Shown here one piece after another: positions 8,866 through 16,423 of a stretch of DNA of 46,203 bases. The stretch is from an uncultured Anaerotruncus sp. (GTDB lineage: Bacteria; Bacillota; Clostridia; Oscillospirales; Ruminococcaceae). The notes beneath the pieces are model-generated. The model was not told where the DNA came from. It made no database searches and saw nothing but the letters and a program-made list of their open reading frames with translations. Both the position numbers and the translations under genes were made by a program. The stretch spans positions 1-46,203 of the forward strand of contig CALWZG010000023.1 in assembly GCA_944385965.1 (NCBI GenBank), written 5' to 3'. Position 1 is the stretch's first letter. Every line of letters starts with the position of its first letter.

Positions 8866-9827
8866 TACGCTTCACCTTCCTTTTCCTCGGAGTTCCCACT
8901 AGCAGTGGGAGCGGAAACATTTACCAGGCTGTCCAAGGGAAGCAGCTTGCTTACCCCACCATCCCCATCAATAATCAGTTTGAGGTTGGGCAGAAGCTCT
9001 TCCATAGCTTCATAAAACATGCGCTGTTTGGTAATCAGGGGATTCTTTGTATATTCAGCGTACATGGCGTTGAATCTGGCCACTTGGCCTTGGGCTTCGT
9101 TGATGCGGGACTGCTTGGCAGCCTCCGCTTCCTTGATAATTTTATCCACATTGGCCGAGGCCGCGGGAATTTGTTCACTCTTGTATTTGTTGGCGTTGTT
9201 GATGGCGGTTTCCTTGCTCTGTTTCGCGGTTTCCACCGCTTTAAAGGCTTCCAGCACCTCAACCGTAGGAGGCTCGGCGTCCTGAATGGTGATGTTCACC
9301 AGTTGGATACCAATATCTTCCTTTTCCAGCCGCTGAATCAGTTTTTCTTTAATCTCCGCCTGAATTTCATTTTTCCCGGTGGTAATCACACTGTCCACTG
9401 GATACAGGCCGATGGTATCCCGGATGTAGCTTTGTGCCAGGGTTTTTAGGATGGTGACCGGCTCCTGAGATGCGTATAAAAATTTGATGGGGTCGGATAC
9501 CTTATATTCCACAAAAAAATCTACATTGACAAAATTATAGTCGGAGGTAATCATCAAAGACTCCAATTCAATAGGCTCTTTGGTTTCCACATCGTATCCA
9601 ATGGGAAACCCATTGATTACAGTGGAAACTTTATGTACCTGTTGAAGAAAGGGAATCTTAAAGTGAAGTCCAGGCTCACTGACAGTGCTAGGCTTACCCA
9701 GGGTCACAATGACCGCTTGCTCCTGTTCCTTGATGCTGTATACAGCGTCAAGAGACAGGACCCCAACAAGGACCAATACAATAATGAGTTTTGGGAGAAA
9801 GGATAAGACTTTGCTTTTTCCGCTCAT
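8865..9827 (-). CDS. hflK: SPFH/Band 7 membrane protein, HflK-like
   Basis: This is the first gene of the hflK-hflC pair. It has one membrane helix (about 10-28), the Band 7 start SIKEQEQAVIVTLGK, the IPFLQQVHKV segment, and a long charged helix with NNANKYKSEQIPAASANVDK typical of HflK. The length of 320 residues is normal for Firmicutes members without the glycine-rich N-terminus of the proteobacterial protein. AAAGGAGG lies about 9 bases before the ATG. The leader upstream (9828-10050) is unusually rich in inverted repeats, described separately. Confidence 0.87.
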   Translation of the reverse strand: MSGKSKVLSFLPKLIIVLVLVGVLSLDAVYSIKEQEQAVIVTLGKPSTVSEPGLHFKIPFLQQVHKVSTVINGFPIGYDVETKEPIELESLMITSDYNFVNVDFFVEYKVSDPIKFLYASQEPVTILKTLAQSYIRDTIGLYPVDSVITTGKNEIQAEIKEKLIQRLEKEDIGIQLVNITIQDAEPPTVEVLEAFKAVETAKQSKETAINNANKYKSEQIPAASANVDKIIKEAEAAKQSRINEAQGQVARFNAMYAEYTKNPLITKQRMFYEAMEELLPNLKLIIDGDGGVSKLLPLDSLVNVSAPTASGNSEEKEGEA

Positions 9828-9930
9828 AAAAATAAAACCTCCTTTGATTCATGGGTATCAGTGATAAAAACAAAAATGGGTCACAGCCACAGATGGTCTT
9901 GGAACTTGCGACAGGAATATCGTCTTGATT

Positions 9931-9965
9931 ATTATACCATAAACACGAAGTGTGAATGGTATAAT
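9931..9965. repeat. Perfect inverted repeat with embedded ACAC-GAA-GTGT hairpin
   Basis: ATTATACCAT (9931-9940) and ATGGTATAAT (9956-9965) are perfect inverted copies, and ACAC/GTGT pair inside around a GAA loop. ATGGTATAAT also reads as an extended -10 promoter (TGnTATAAT), so this may be an overlapping pair of promoters with an operator in the middle, upstream of hflK. Confidence 0.7.
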
Positions 9966-10050
9966 TGGCCATTGGGATGGGAGTGGGCATTGCTCACGCA
10001 TCGTCCTGGCCATAAGATGTATAATAGACGCTTTGCGGCTATTATACCAT
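9956..10050 (-). repeat. 95-bp element with terminal inverted repeats and a 36-nt core shared with 41.56 kb
   Basis: The ends read ATGGTATAATAGCC (from 10050 on the minus strand) and ATGGTATAATTGGCC (from 9956 on the plus strand). The interior at 9975-10010 matches 31 of 36 bases of 41558-41593. There is no coding potential. It could be a small non-autonomous repeat or a promoter/leader module. Confidence 0.5.
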
Positions 10051-10218
10051 GAAGATGTGTTCGGTTACCACAAGTTCCAAAAAGTTTTTTGGCAGCCTTC
10101 TTTAAAAATATAACCTTTTCTCTTATGAAAAATGGACAGGGAAAGAAGGGAAAATCTTCTGTAAACCGTATATTCGTGGAAATTTGGTGGCATTCTTACT
10201 AAAAAACATAAGAAGCTA

Positions 10219-10253
10219 TTGACAAAAACCTCAAATTGTTAAATACTAAACAA
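10219..10253 (+). promoter_or_regulatory. Hydrogenase promoter with overlapping Rex operator
   Basis: TTGACA is at 10219-10224 and an AATACT-like -10 at 10242-10247 (17-base spacer). TTGTTAAATACTAAACAA (10236-10253) matches the Rex consensus TTGTTAANNNNTTAACAA at 13 of 14 defined bases and covers the -10. Binding there should block RNA polymerase. rex itself lies at 37.1-37.8 kb. Confidence 0.75.
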
Positions 10254-10295
10254 GTAAGATGGAAACTGACATATATGAAAAAAGGAGCAACTGTG

Positions 10296-11810
10296 ATGTC
10301 GATAAGAGGTATTTATTCTTCCGTGACAGATATCCGGCGAAAGGTTTTTACCGAGGTAGCGCGTTTGGCGTATGAGGGGGGAGATTACTCCAGAATAGAG
10401 GAGCTTCCCTATAAGATTCTCCCAGGGGAAACCGCGAAATATCGGGATTCTATCTTTTTAGAGCGAGCGATTATTGGAGAACGGCTGCGCTTGGCAATCG
10501 GGCTTCCTTTGCGCCCAATGGATGAGCATGCCCCTTTGTCAACGGGGATTAACGAGAGCGCTGTGGCGGAAAAATATTATGACCCGCCCCTTGTAAATAT
10601 CATTAAATTTGCCTGCAACGCCTGTCCGGAAAAGGAATTTTATGTTACCGATTGCTGCCAGGGCTGTTTAGCCCATCCCTGCACAGAGGTTTGCCCCAAA
10701 AAAGCGGTTTCCATTGTTCATGGGCGTTCGGTAATTGACCAGTCAAAATGTGTGAAATGCGGGCGCTGTGAGAATGTCTGCCCGTATCACGCCATTGTAA
10801 AATTGGAACGCCCCTGCGCAAAAGCCTGCGGCATGAACGCCATTAAAAATGACCAGAATGGCCGGGCTGAAATTGATTATGACAAATGTGTTTCCTGTGG
10901 GATGTGTTTGGTGAATTGTCCCTTTGGAGCCATCTCTGACAAGGGTCAGATTTTCCAGATTATCCATTCCATTAAAAATGGAGACAGGGTTATCGCCATT
11001 GTTGCCCCTGCCTTTATTGGACAGTTTGGTCCCAATATGACCCCTGAGAAATTCACAGCGGCTATGAAAATGCTGGGATTTGACAGCGTGGTAGAGGTGG
11101 CCATTGGAGCGGATTTGTGTACCATCGAGGAAGCGAAAGACTTCCTGAGAGCGGTCCCGGCGGAGCAGCCCTTTATGGCTACATCCTGCTGCCCCTCCTG
11201 GTCGGTGATGGCCAAAAAGCTGTTCCCGGAACTGGCACCCTATATCTCCATGGCCCTGACCCCTATGGTTTTGACCGCCCGGCTTCAGAAAAAGGAGCAT
11301 AAGGGCTGTAAAATCGTATTTGTAGGGCCCTGCTCCGCCAAGAAGCTGGAGGCCAGCAGACGTACAATCCGCAGCGATGTAGATTTTGTGCTGACCTTTG
11401 AGGAATTGATGGGGATGTTCGAAGCTAAAGGCATCGACTTTGATGCTATCACAACTGAGGTGCCGCTGGAAGAGGCCACCGGAGCGGGCAGAGGCTTCGC
11501 TGTCAGTGGTGGAGTGGCTTCCGCTGTGGCTGATGTAATTAAGCGAATGGAGCCTGACAGGGAAGTGAAAATCGCCTCCGCCCAGGGACTTCAGGATTGC
11601 CGTAAGCTGCTGATGCTGGCTAAGGCGGGAAAATATGACGGCTATCTGCTGGAAGGAATGGCCTGTCCGGGAGGATGTGTGGCTGGTGCGGGAACCCTTC
11701 AGCCGGTGGACAAATCCACAGCAGCGATCGCCAAATATAAGAAGGAAGCCCCAGACCAGAATGCTCTGGACTCCAAATATGAGATTACACTTAGTCTGTT
11801 GAATGATTAA
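10296..11810 (+). CDS. [FeFe] hydrogenase, group B-like, monomeric
   Basis: The enzyme interconverts protons and H2 using ferredoxin-type electrons. It has an N-terminal cysteine-rich region (residues about 105-130), two ferredoxin-like 4Fe-4S motifs (CVKCGRCENVCP, CVSCGMCLVNCP) and the H-cluster motifs TSCCPSW (about 296), PCSAKK (about 344) and GMACPGGCVAGAG (about 455). Group A enzymes instead read TSCCPGW and GGCIGGGG, so this looks like group B. No HydEFG maturases or partner subunits are nearby. The ATG at 10296 has AAAGGAG 8 bases upstream; the longer open frame lacks such a site and would place the Rex operator inside the coding region. Confidence 0.93.
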   Translation: MSIRGIYSSVTDIRRKVFTEVARLAYEGGDYSRIEELPYKILPGETAKYRDSIFLERAIIGERLRLAIGLPLRPMDEHAPLSTGINESAVAEKYYDPPLVNIIKFACNACPEKEFYVTDCCQGCLAHPCTEVCPKKAVSIVHGRSVIDQSKCVKCGRCENVCPYHAIVKLERPCAKACGMNAIKNDQNGRAEIDYDKCVSCGMCLVNCPFGAISDKGQIFQIIHSIKNGDRVIAIVAPAFIGQFGPNMTPEKFTAAMKMLGFDSVVEVAIGADLCTIEEAKDFLRAVPAEQPFMATSCCPSWSVMAKKLFPELAPYISMALTPMVLTARLQKKEHKGCKIVFVGPCSAKKLEASRRTIRSDVDFVLTFEELMGMFEAKGIDFDAITTEVPLEEATGAGRGFAVSGGVASAVADVIKRMEPDREVKIASAQGLQDCRKLLMLAKAGKYDGYLLEGMACPGGCVAGAGTLQPVDKSTAAIAKYKKEAPDQNALDSKYEITLSLLND

Positions 11811-11818
11811 AAAGCAAC

Positions 11819-11855
11819 GGATGCCAGGAACCTATTCCTGGCATCCGCTGTTTTT
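11819..11855 (+). terminator. Terminator after the hydrogenase gene
   Basis: A perfect 12-bp stem, GGATGCCAGGAA with TTCCTGGCATCC around CCTA, is followed by GCTGTTTTTA. Confidence 0.9.
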
Positions 11856-11924
11856 ATTATATTCCATATCAATAGATAAAGCCCCTTCATCATAAGGCAA
11901 ATGGGAATATACTTGTGTTTTAAA

Positions 11925-11950
11925 AATAATGTGTAGTAATAATGTGTAGT
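11925..11950. repeat. Two perfect tandem copies of a 13-mer
   Basis: AATAATGTGTAGT occurs twice back to back in the AT-rich gap 11856-12322. Otherwise this gap holds only the inverted repeats listed next and no gene I can support. Confidence 0.8.
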
Positions 11951-12038
11951 AAAGATGCCCAAGATGGTTGTACAGTCTAAGATCAGAAATCAGCAGGGCT
12001 CTATTTTATACTTATGAGCTGAAAAACAGAATTTTTGA

Positions 12039-12096
12039 AATATAGTTTCAGGTTGGTTAAATTTTGCTTCTGAAATAAAATTTATGAAACTATATT
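12039..12096. repeat. 12-bp inverted repeat in the AT-rich gap
   Basis: AATATAGTTTCA (12039-12050) and TGAAACTATATT (12085-12096) are perfect inverted copies 34 bases apart, followed by a run of Ts. It could be a weak terminator or an element end. Confidence 0.55.
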
Positions 12097-12102
12097 GTTT
12101 TT

Positions 12103-12308
12103 TTGGCTCATATAATGTATATTTATGTTAATAACTTTTTTATGGGGTTAGGAAAATTTAACAGTGATTTTGTGAACAAGACTCTGAAGCTTTTCCAAAT
12201 TTTTAGATTATTTGGAGTTGCCAGAAGAGGAGAGCATCTATTCAAAACAGGTGGATGACCATTTTTTGTGAAAAATCTCTTGTGAAATAATATGCGCATA
12301 TGAGCCAA
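12103..12308. repeat. 11-bp inverted repeats flanking the region before the chemotaxis gene
   Basis: TTGGCTCATAT (12103-12113) and ATATGAGCCAA (12298-12308) are perfect inverted copies about 185 bases apart; the second ends just before the ribosome site of the chemoreceptor remnant. No coding frame lies between them. The meaning is unknown. Confidence 0.45.
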
Positions 12309-12322
12309 AGGAAGGAACCAAT

Positions 12323-13698
12323 ATGAAACTTCATACAAAGATTCTATTGCCTCTGTCAGTCATTTCTGTGTGTGCGATTGTGGCAATAACCGCGATTTCC
12401 TATTTTTTGGCTCAGCAGGAAATTGTAAATATTTATAAAAGCCAGATTCAGGAGACGGTAGAATCTGTACGGGAAGAAATAGAAACAACAGCGCAAGTTC
12501 AAAAAACTGTGTTGGCTGACATAGGTGAGCGAAATCTTGCCTTGAATAAAGCGCTGGTGGAACTGATTGCCCAGAGGCCAGAGCTGACAGCGGACCCCAA
12601 CAATCAGAATGCATCTGCTTTTCAGGCGCTTGCTGACCAGTTTAATATCAGTGAAGTGCATGTAGCGGATGAAAATGGCATCCTGCGCTGGAGCAATGTG
12701 CCGAAATTTTATGGTTTTGACTTTTACTCGACGGATCAGGCCAGACCATTCACGGAAATTCTCAAGAACCCTGATCTAGAGATCATACAGGAGCCTCAGG
12801 AGAATTCTATTGGGGAAATCGTCCAGTATACTGCTGTGGCAACAGTTGATGGAAAAGGTTTTGTTCAGGTGGGGATCCAGGCGGATATGCTGGCGGAATT
12901 AAACAATGTCCTCTCCTTGCAGAACCACATTCGGTCAATGCATATTGGTACTACCGGTTCGGTGAGTATCATACAGGATGGGGTATTTATCGCCCATAAT
13001 AACGCTCCTTTGGTGGGAACGGATGCTTCCACTGTGCTTGGACTGACGCAGACGGAAGCGGTGCATTGGGTCAAGATGGATGGAAAAAAGTATCTGGCAA
13101 GTATAGCACCGTATGAAGATATGATCATTGCGATCTATTTGCCAGAATCAGAATATTCTGCCAGCCTGAATACAATGTGGATCACAAATGGTATTGTGGG
13201 TATTATTACGCTTCTTATTTTGGTGCTGGCATTGTTTTTCTGCATCCACTCGATTGTACTCAAACCGATTCGGGAATTGAGTAACAATCTGCGTCTGATA
13301 AAGCAAGGGCGCATCTCAGAAACCAATATCAAGCATCAGAGCAAGGATGAATTAGGGCAGCTGGCTTCGGATATGCGGGATATCAGCAATGGATTGAAAT
13401 TAGTTATGGGAGAGCAGGACGCTATTTTGACTTCTTTTGTGAAGGGTAATTTCAGCACCCAGCTCTGTGATGAGAAAGCGTATGAGGAGAGATTGCAAGG
13501 TTTTACTGGATGCCAGCCTGAAGATGTGGAAAAATGTTAGTAACACATTCCAGAAGATCAGTGTAGCCCAAAATCAGGTATCCAATAGCCCACAGGCATT
13601 GGCCTATGGGGCCATTAGACAAACTAGCGCTGAGGAGCAGCTTCGAAACACTAGTTGGTCAATTTAAACTGGCGGATGAGGCTATGCACAATGTTTAA
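12323..13698 (+). pseudogene. Methyl-accepting chemotaxis protein remnant
   Basis: The first 405 codons are intact: a membrane helix (about 8-29), an extracellular double-CACHE-like ligand-binding domain (30-285), a second helix (about 290-312) and a HAMP domain (313-365). A frameshift near 13495-13505 ends the frame at QPEDVEKC. The next frame continues the expected sequence (LLDASLKMWKNVSNTFQKIS, then QALAYGAIRQTSAEEQL), and a third frame carries a typical receptor C-terminus, LVGQFKLADEAMHNV, stopping at 13698. About 200 residues including the CheA/CheW-binding tip are missing. AAGGAAGG precedes the ATG. Its AT-rich composition differs from its neighbours. Confidence 0.85.
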
Positions 13699-13739
13699 AG
13701 TCATCTCTAAACAGCAGAAGGTTTTTAAAATTGAAAGAG

Positions 13740-13783
13740 GCAAAGCCATGATGGCTCTTTGGAGCGGTCATGGCTTTGCTTTT
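13740..13783 (+). terminator. Terminator after the chemoreceptor remnant
   Basis: GCAAAGCCATGA (13740-13751) pairs perfectly with TCATGGCTTTGC (13768-13779), followed by TTTT. Confidence 0.85.
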
Positions 13784-13867
13784 CCTATTTGCAATTATAG
13801 ATAATTTCTATAAATAGGGCGGTTTTGAACGGGATATAGTACAATAAATAAAAAGGAGGCGTGTAAC

Positions 13868-15025
13868 ATGGAGCGGATTTATTTGGATAATGCCGCCACT
13901 TCTTATCCAAAACCTCCTCAGGTGGTCCAAAAGATGATGGCCTACATGAATCAGATAGGGGCCAATGTGGGACGAGGCGGTTACCAAACAGCATATGCAG
14001 CTGGCGGGGTCGTTTTGGATACCAGAGAGCGCCTGGCAGCCTTTTTTGGATTTCCATTTCCTTCCCATGTGCTTTTCACCCCCAATGTGACCTTTTCTCT
14101 CAATCTGCTTTTAAAGGGACTGCTGAAACCAGGAGACCACCTTTTGGTATCCAGCATGGAGCATAACGCGGTGATGCGTCCCCTGAGCCAGCTGGCGGAA
14201 AAGGGGATTTCCTTTGACCGGATTCCCTGTGATTCCCAGGGTCGACTTTTATTGGAGGGCATGGAGCCCCTCCTGAAACCCAATACCAAAGGGATTGTGA
14301 TGACCCACGCCTCCAATGTTTGCGGCACCCTTCTGCCCATAGAACAGGTGGGAAAATTCTGTAAAGCCCACAATCTGTTTTTTGGGGTGGATTGCGCCCA
14401 AACAGCGGGAAGTATTCCCATAAATATGGAGGAAATGTGCATTGATGCCCTGGCTTTTACCGGCCATAAGGGGCTGATGGGGCCTCAGGGAATCGGCGGG
14501 CTGCTGATTCAACCCAAGCTGGCGGAAAAAATGGAACCGCTGGTTGTGGGAGGGACCGGGAGCTTTTCCCATCAGGAGGAGGTTCCCACCCTTCTGCCAG
14601 ACCGGTTTGAGGGGGGGACTTTGAATCTTCCTGGAATTTATGGACTGAACGCTGCCTTGGAATTTCTGGAACAGACTGGAATCCAGGAGATTCAAGAACA
14701 GGAAAGAGCCCTGACAGACCGGTTTTTGAAGGGGGCGGCCAGCCTGACAGGGGTTCAGGTGGTGGGGACAGGAGACGCCAGCCGTTCCTCAGAAATTGTA
14801 TCGCTGGTGTTTCCTCATCTGGACCAGGGGGAGCTGGCTTTTTTGCTGGACAGCCAGTACGGGATTATGACCAGATGTGGGCTTCATTGCGCTCCCAACG
14901 CCCACAAAACCCTGGGGACCTATCCAAAGGGAACCATTCGTTTTTCTTTTGGGTATTTTAACACAGTCCACCAGATAGATTACACCTTAGAGGCGCTGGA
15001 ACAGATTCTGAAAGAAAGAGGCTAA
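13868..15025 (+). CDS. Cysteine desulfurase-like aminotransferase class V (selenium operon type)
   Basis: This is a PLP enzyme that should release sulfur or selenium from cysteine or selenocysteine. It opens with YLDNAATSYPKP, has the PLP lysine in FTGHKGLMGPQG (about residue 200), and the catalytic cysteine in the RCGLHCAPNAHKT motif (about 338). The family (TIGR01977-like) is recurrently found beside selenium genes and may deliver selenide for SelD, which is not in the window. AAAAGGAGG lies 8 bases before the ATG. selA starts 3 bases after its stop codon, so this is the first gene of the sel operon. A housekeeping role in Fe-S assembly is less likely, as no iscU or nifU is nearby. Confidence 0.85.
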   Translation: MERIYLDNAATSYPKPPQVVQKMMAYMNQIGANVGRGGYQTAYAAGGVVLDTRERLAAFFGFPFPSHVLFTPNVTFSLNLLLKGLLKPGDHLLVSSMEHNAVMRPLSQLAEKGISFDRIPCDSQGRLLLEGMEPLLKPNTKGIVMTHASNVCGTLLPIEQVGKFCKAHNLFFGVDCAQTAGSIPINMEEMCIDALAFTGHKGLMGPQGIGGLLIQPKLAEKMEPLVVGGTGSFSHQEEVPTLLPDRFEGGTLNLPGIYGLNAALEFLEQTGIQEIQEQERALTDRFLKGAASLTGVQVVGTGDASRSSEIVSLVFPHLDQGELAFLLDSQYGIMTRCGLHCAPNAHKTLGTYPKGTIRFSFGYFNTVHQIDYTLEALEQILKERG

Positions 15026-15028
15026 GGG

Positions 15029-16420
15029 ATGGAAGAGCTTTTGCGTAAAATTCCTCAAATGGACAAGCTGCTTCAGCATCTGGTGTTGGAGGGCCTGCGG
15101 ACGAAAATAGGACATGAGCCGGTAAAAACCATGGCTCAGATTTATTTGGAGGGATTAAGAGGACGGGTGCGGGCTGGGGCGCCTATGGAAACACTGGACC
15201 AAATCGCTGAGGGGATAGAACAGCTTATCGCCAAAAGAGAACAGCCTTATCTGCGGCGGGTTCTCAACGCTACCGGAATCGCCCTTCATACCAATCTGGG
15301 GCGGGCGCCGCTGCCTTCGGCCGCTCTCCAGGCGGTGCTGGATACAGCCTGTGGATATTGTGACCTGGAGTATGATTTGGAAAAAGGGCAAAGAGGCAGC
15401 CGTTCCCGTATGGTGGAGCTGCTCAGCCAAATCTGCGGTTGTGAAAGCGCTATGGCGGTGAATAACAATGCGGCGGCTCTGCTGCTGGCGGCCTCCACCC
15501 TGGCCAAAGGGAAAAATGTGGTGATTTCCCGGGGGGAATTGGTGGAGATTGGGGACAGCTTCCGGGTTCCTGAGATTTTGGAGCAGAGCGGAGCGGCCCT
15601 CAGGGAGGTGGGCGCCACCAACAAGACCCACCTGCGGGATTATCAGAAAGCCTTGGAGCAGGGGAATGTGGGGATGGTGCTGAAGGTCCACACCAGCAAT
15701 TTTCAGGTGGTGGGCTTCACCAAAACTGTATCCGCCCAGGAGCTGGCACCTTTATGTCATCAATGGGAAATCCCACTGGTGGTGGATTTGGGCAGCGGCT
15801 TGATTTTGGGGAAGGAAAATTCCCCTATTTCCCAGGAGCCCACCCTGCCGGAAATGCTGGAAGCGGAGGCGGATGTGGTGTGCTTCTCAGGGGATAAGCT
15901 GCTGGGAGGGCCTCAGGCGGGTATTTTGGCGGGGCGGAGAGAGCTGATTTCCAACATGTCCAAGAACCCGCTAGCCCGAGCGCTGCGGCTGGATAAAATG
16001 ACATTGGCGGCGCTGGAGGCCACCTTGCGTCTCTACGAAAGTCCTCAAAGAGCCTTGACGGAAATCCCAGTGCTGGCCTCCTTAAACGCTTCCCCAGAAA
16101 AACTGCGCCGGCAGGCGGAAGAATTGCTGGAACTGCTGAAACGGGAGAACCTGACTGGGGAATTGGTGCCCCATCAAAGGCCGGTGGGAGGAGGGTCAGC
16201 CCCAGGAAAATGGCTGGATGGGTGGGCGGTAGCCCTCCATCTTGAGGAGGGGCTCACCCCGGAAAAGGCCGCCGCCTGTCTGCGGCAGGGAGAACCTCCT
16301 GTGGTGGCGAGAATCCACCAGGGGAAACTGCTGTTGGATGTGGCAGCCCTTTTGCCAGGGGAAACCATTTTGCTGGCCAAGGCGTGCGGCAAGGCGTTAA
16401 AGGGGGACAAGGAGGGATAA
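15029..16420 (+). CDS. selA: L-seryl-tRNA(Sec) selenium transferase
   Basis: SelA converts Ser-tRNA(Sec) to Sec-tRNA(Sec) with selenophosphate. The 463-residue protein has the normal length, the N-terminal tRNA-binding domain, the motif RRVLNATGIALHTNLGRAPL, and the PLP lysine in FSGDKLLGGPQAG (about residue 293). It lies between the cysteine desulfurase-like gene (3-base gap) and selB (3-base gap), which makes a tight operon ending in tRNA-Sec. This operon gives direct evidence that the organism inserts selenocysteine at some UGA codons. Confidence 0.97.
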   Translation: MEELLRKIPQMDKLLQHLVLEGLRTKIGHEPVKTMAQIYLEGLRGRVRAGAPMETLDQIAEGIEQLIAKREQPYLRRVLNATGIALHTNLGRAPLPSAALQAVLDTACGYCDLEYDLEKGQRGSRSRMVELLSQICGCESAMAVNNNAAALLLAASTLAKGKNVVISRGELVEIGDSFRVPEILEQSGAALREVGATNKTHLRDYQKALEQGNVGMVLKVHTSNFQVVGFTKTVSAQELAPLCHQWEIPLVVDLGSGLILGKENSPISQEPTLPEMLEAEADVVCFSGDKLLGGPQAGILAGRRELISNMSKNPLARALRLDKMTLAALEATLRLYESPQRALTEIPVLASLNASPEKLRRQAEELLELLKRENLTGELVPHQRPVGGGSAPGKWLDGWAVALHLEEGLTPEKAAACLRQGEPPVVARIHQGKLLLDVAALLPGETILLAKACGKALKGDKEG

Positions 16421-16423
16421 GGT

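Noticed and set aside
9941..9955. ACACGAAGTGT upstream of hflK as a third copy of the XRE operator
   Set aside because: The half-sites ACAC and GTGT are 3 bases apart instead of 5, so the same dimer is unlikely to bind; the similarity may be chance.
13467..13667. Separate small gene inside the chemoreceptor region
   Set aside because: Its sequence continues the receptor signalling helix in a shifted frame, so it is part of the pseudogene.
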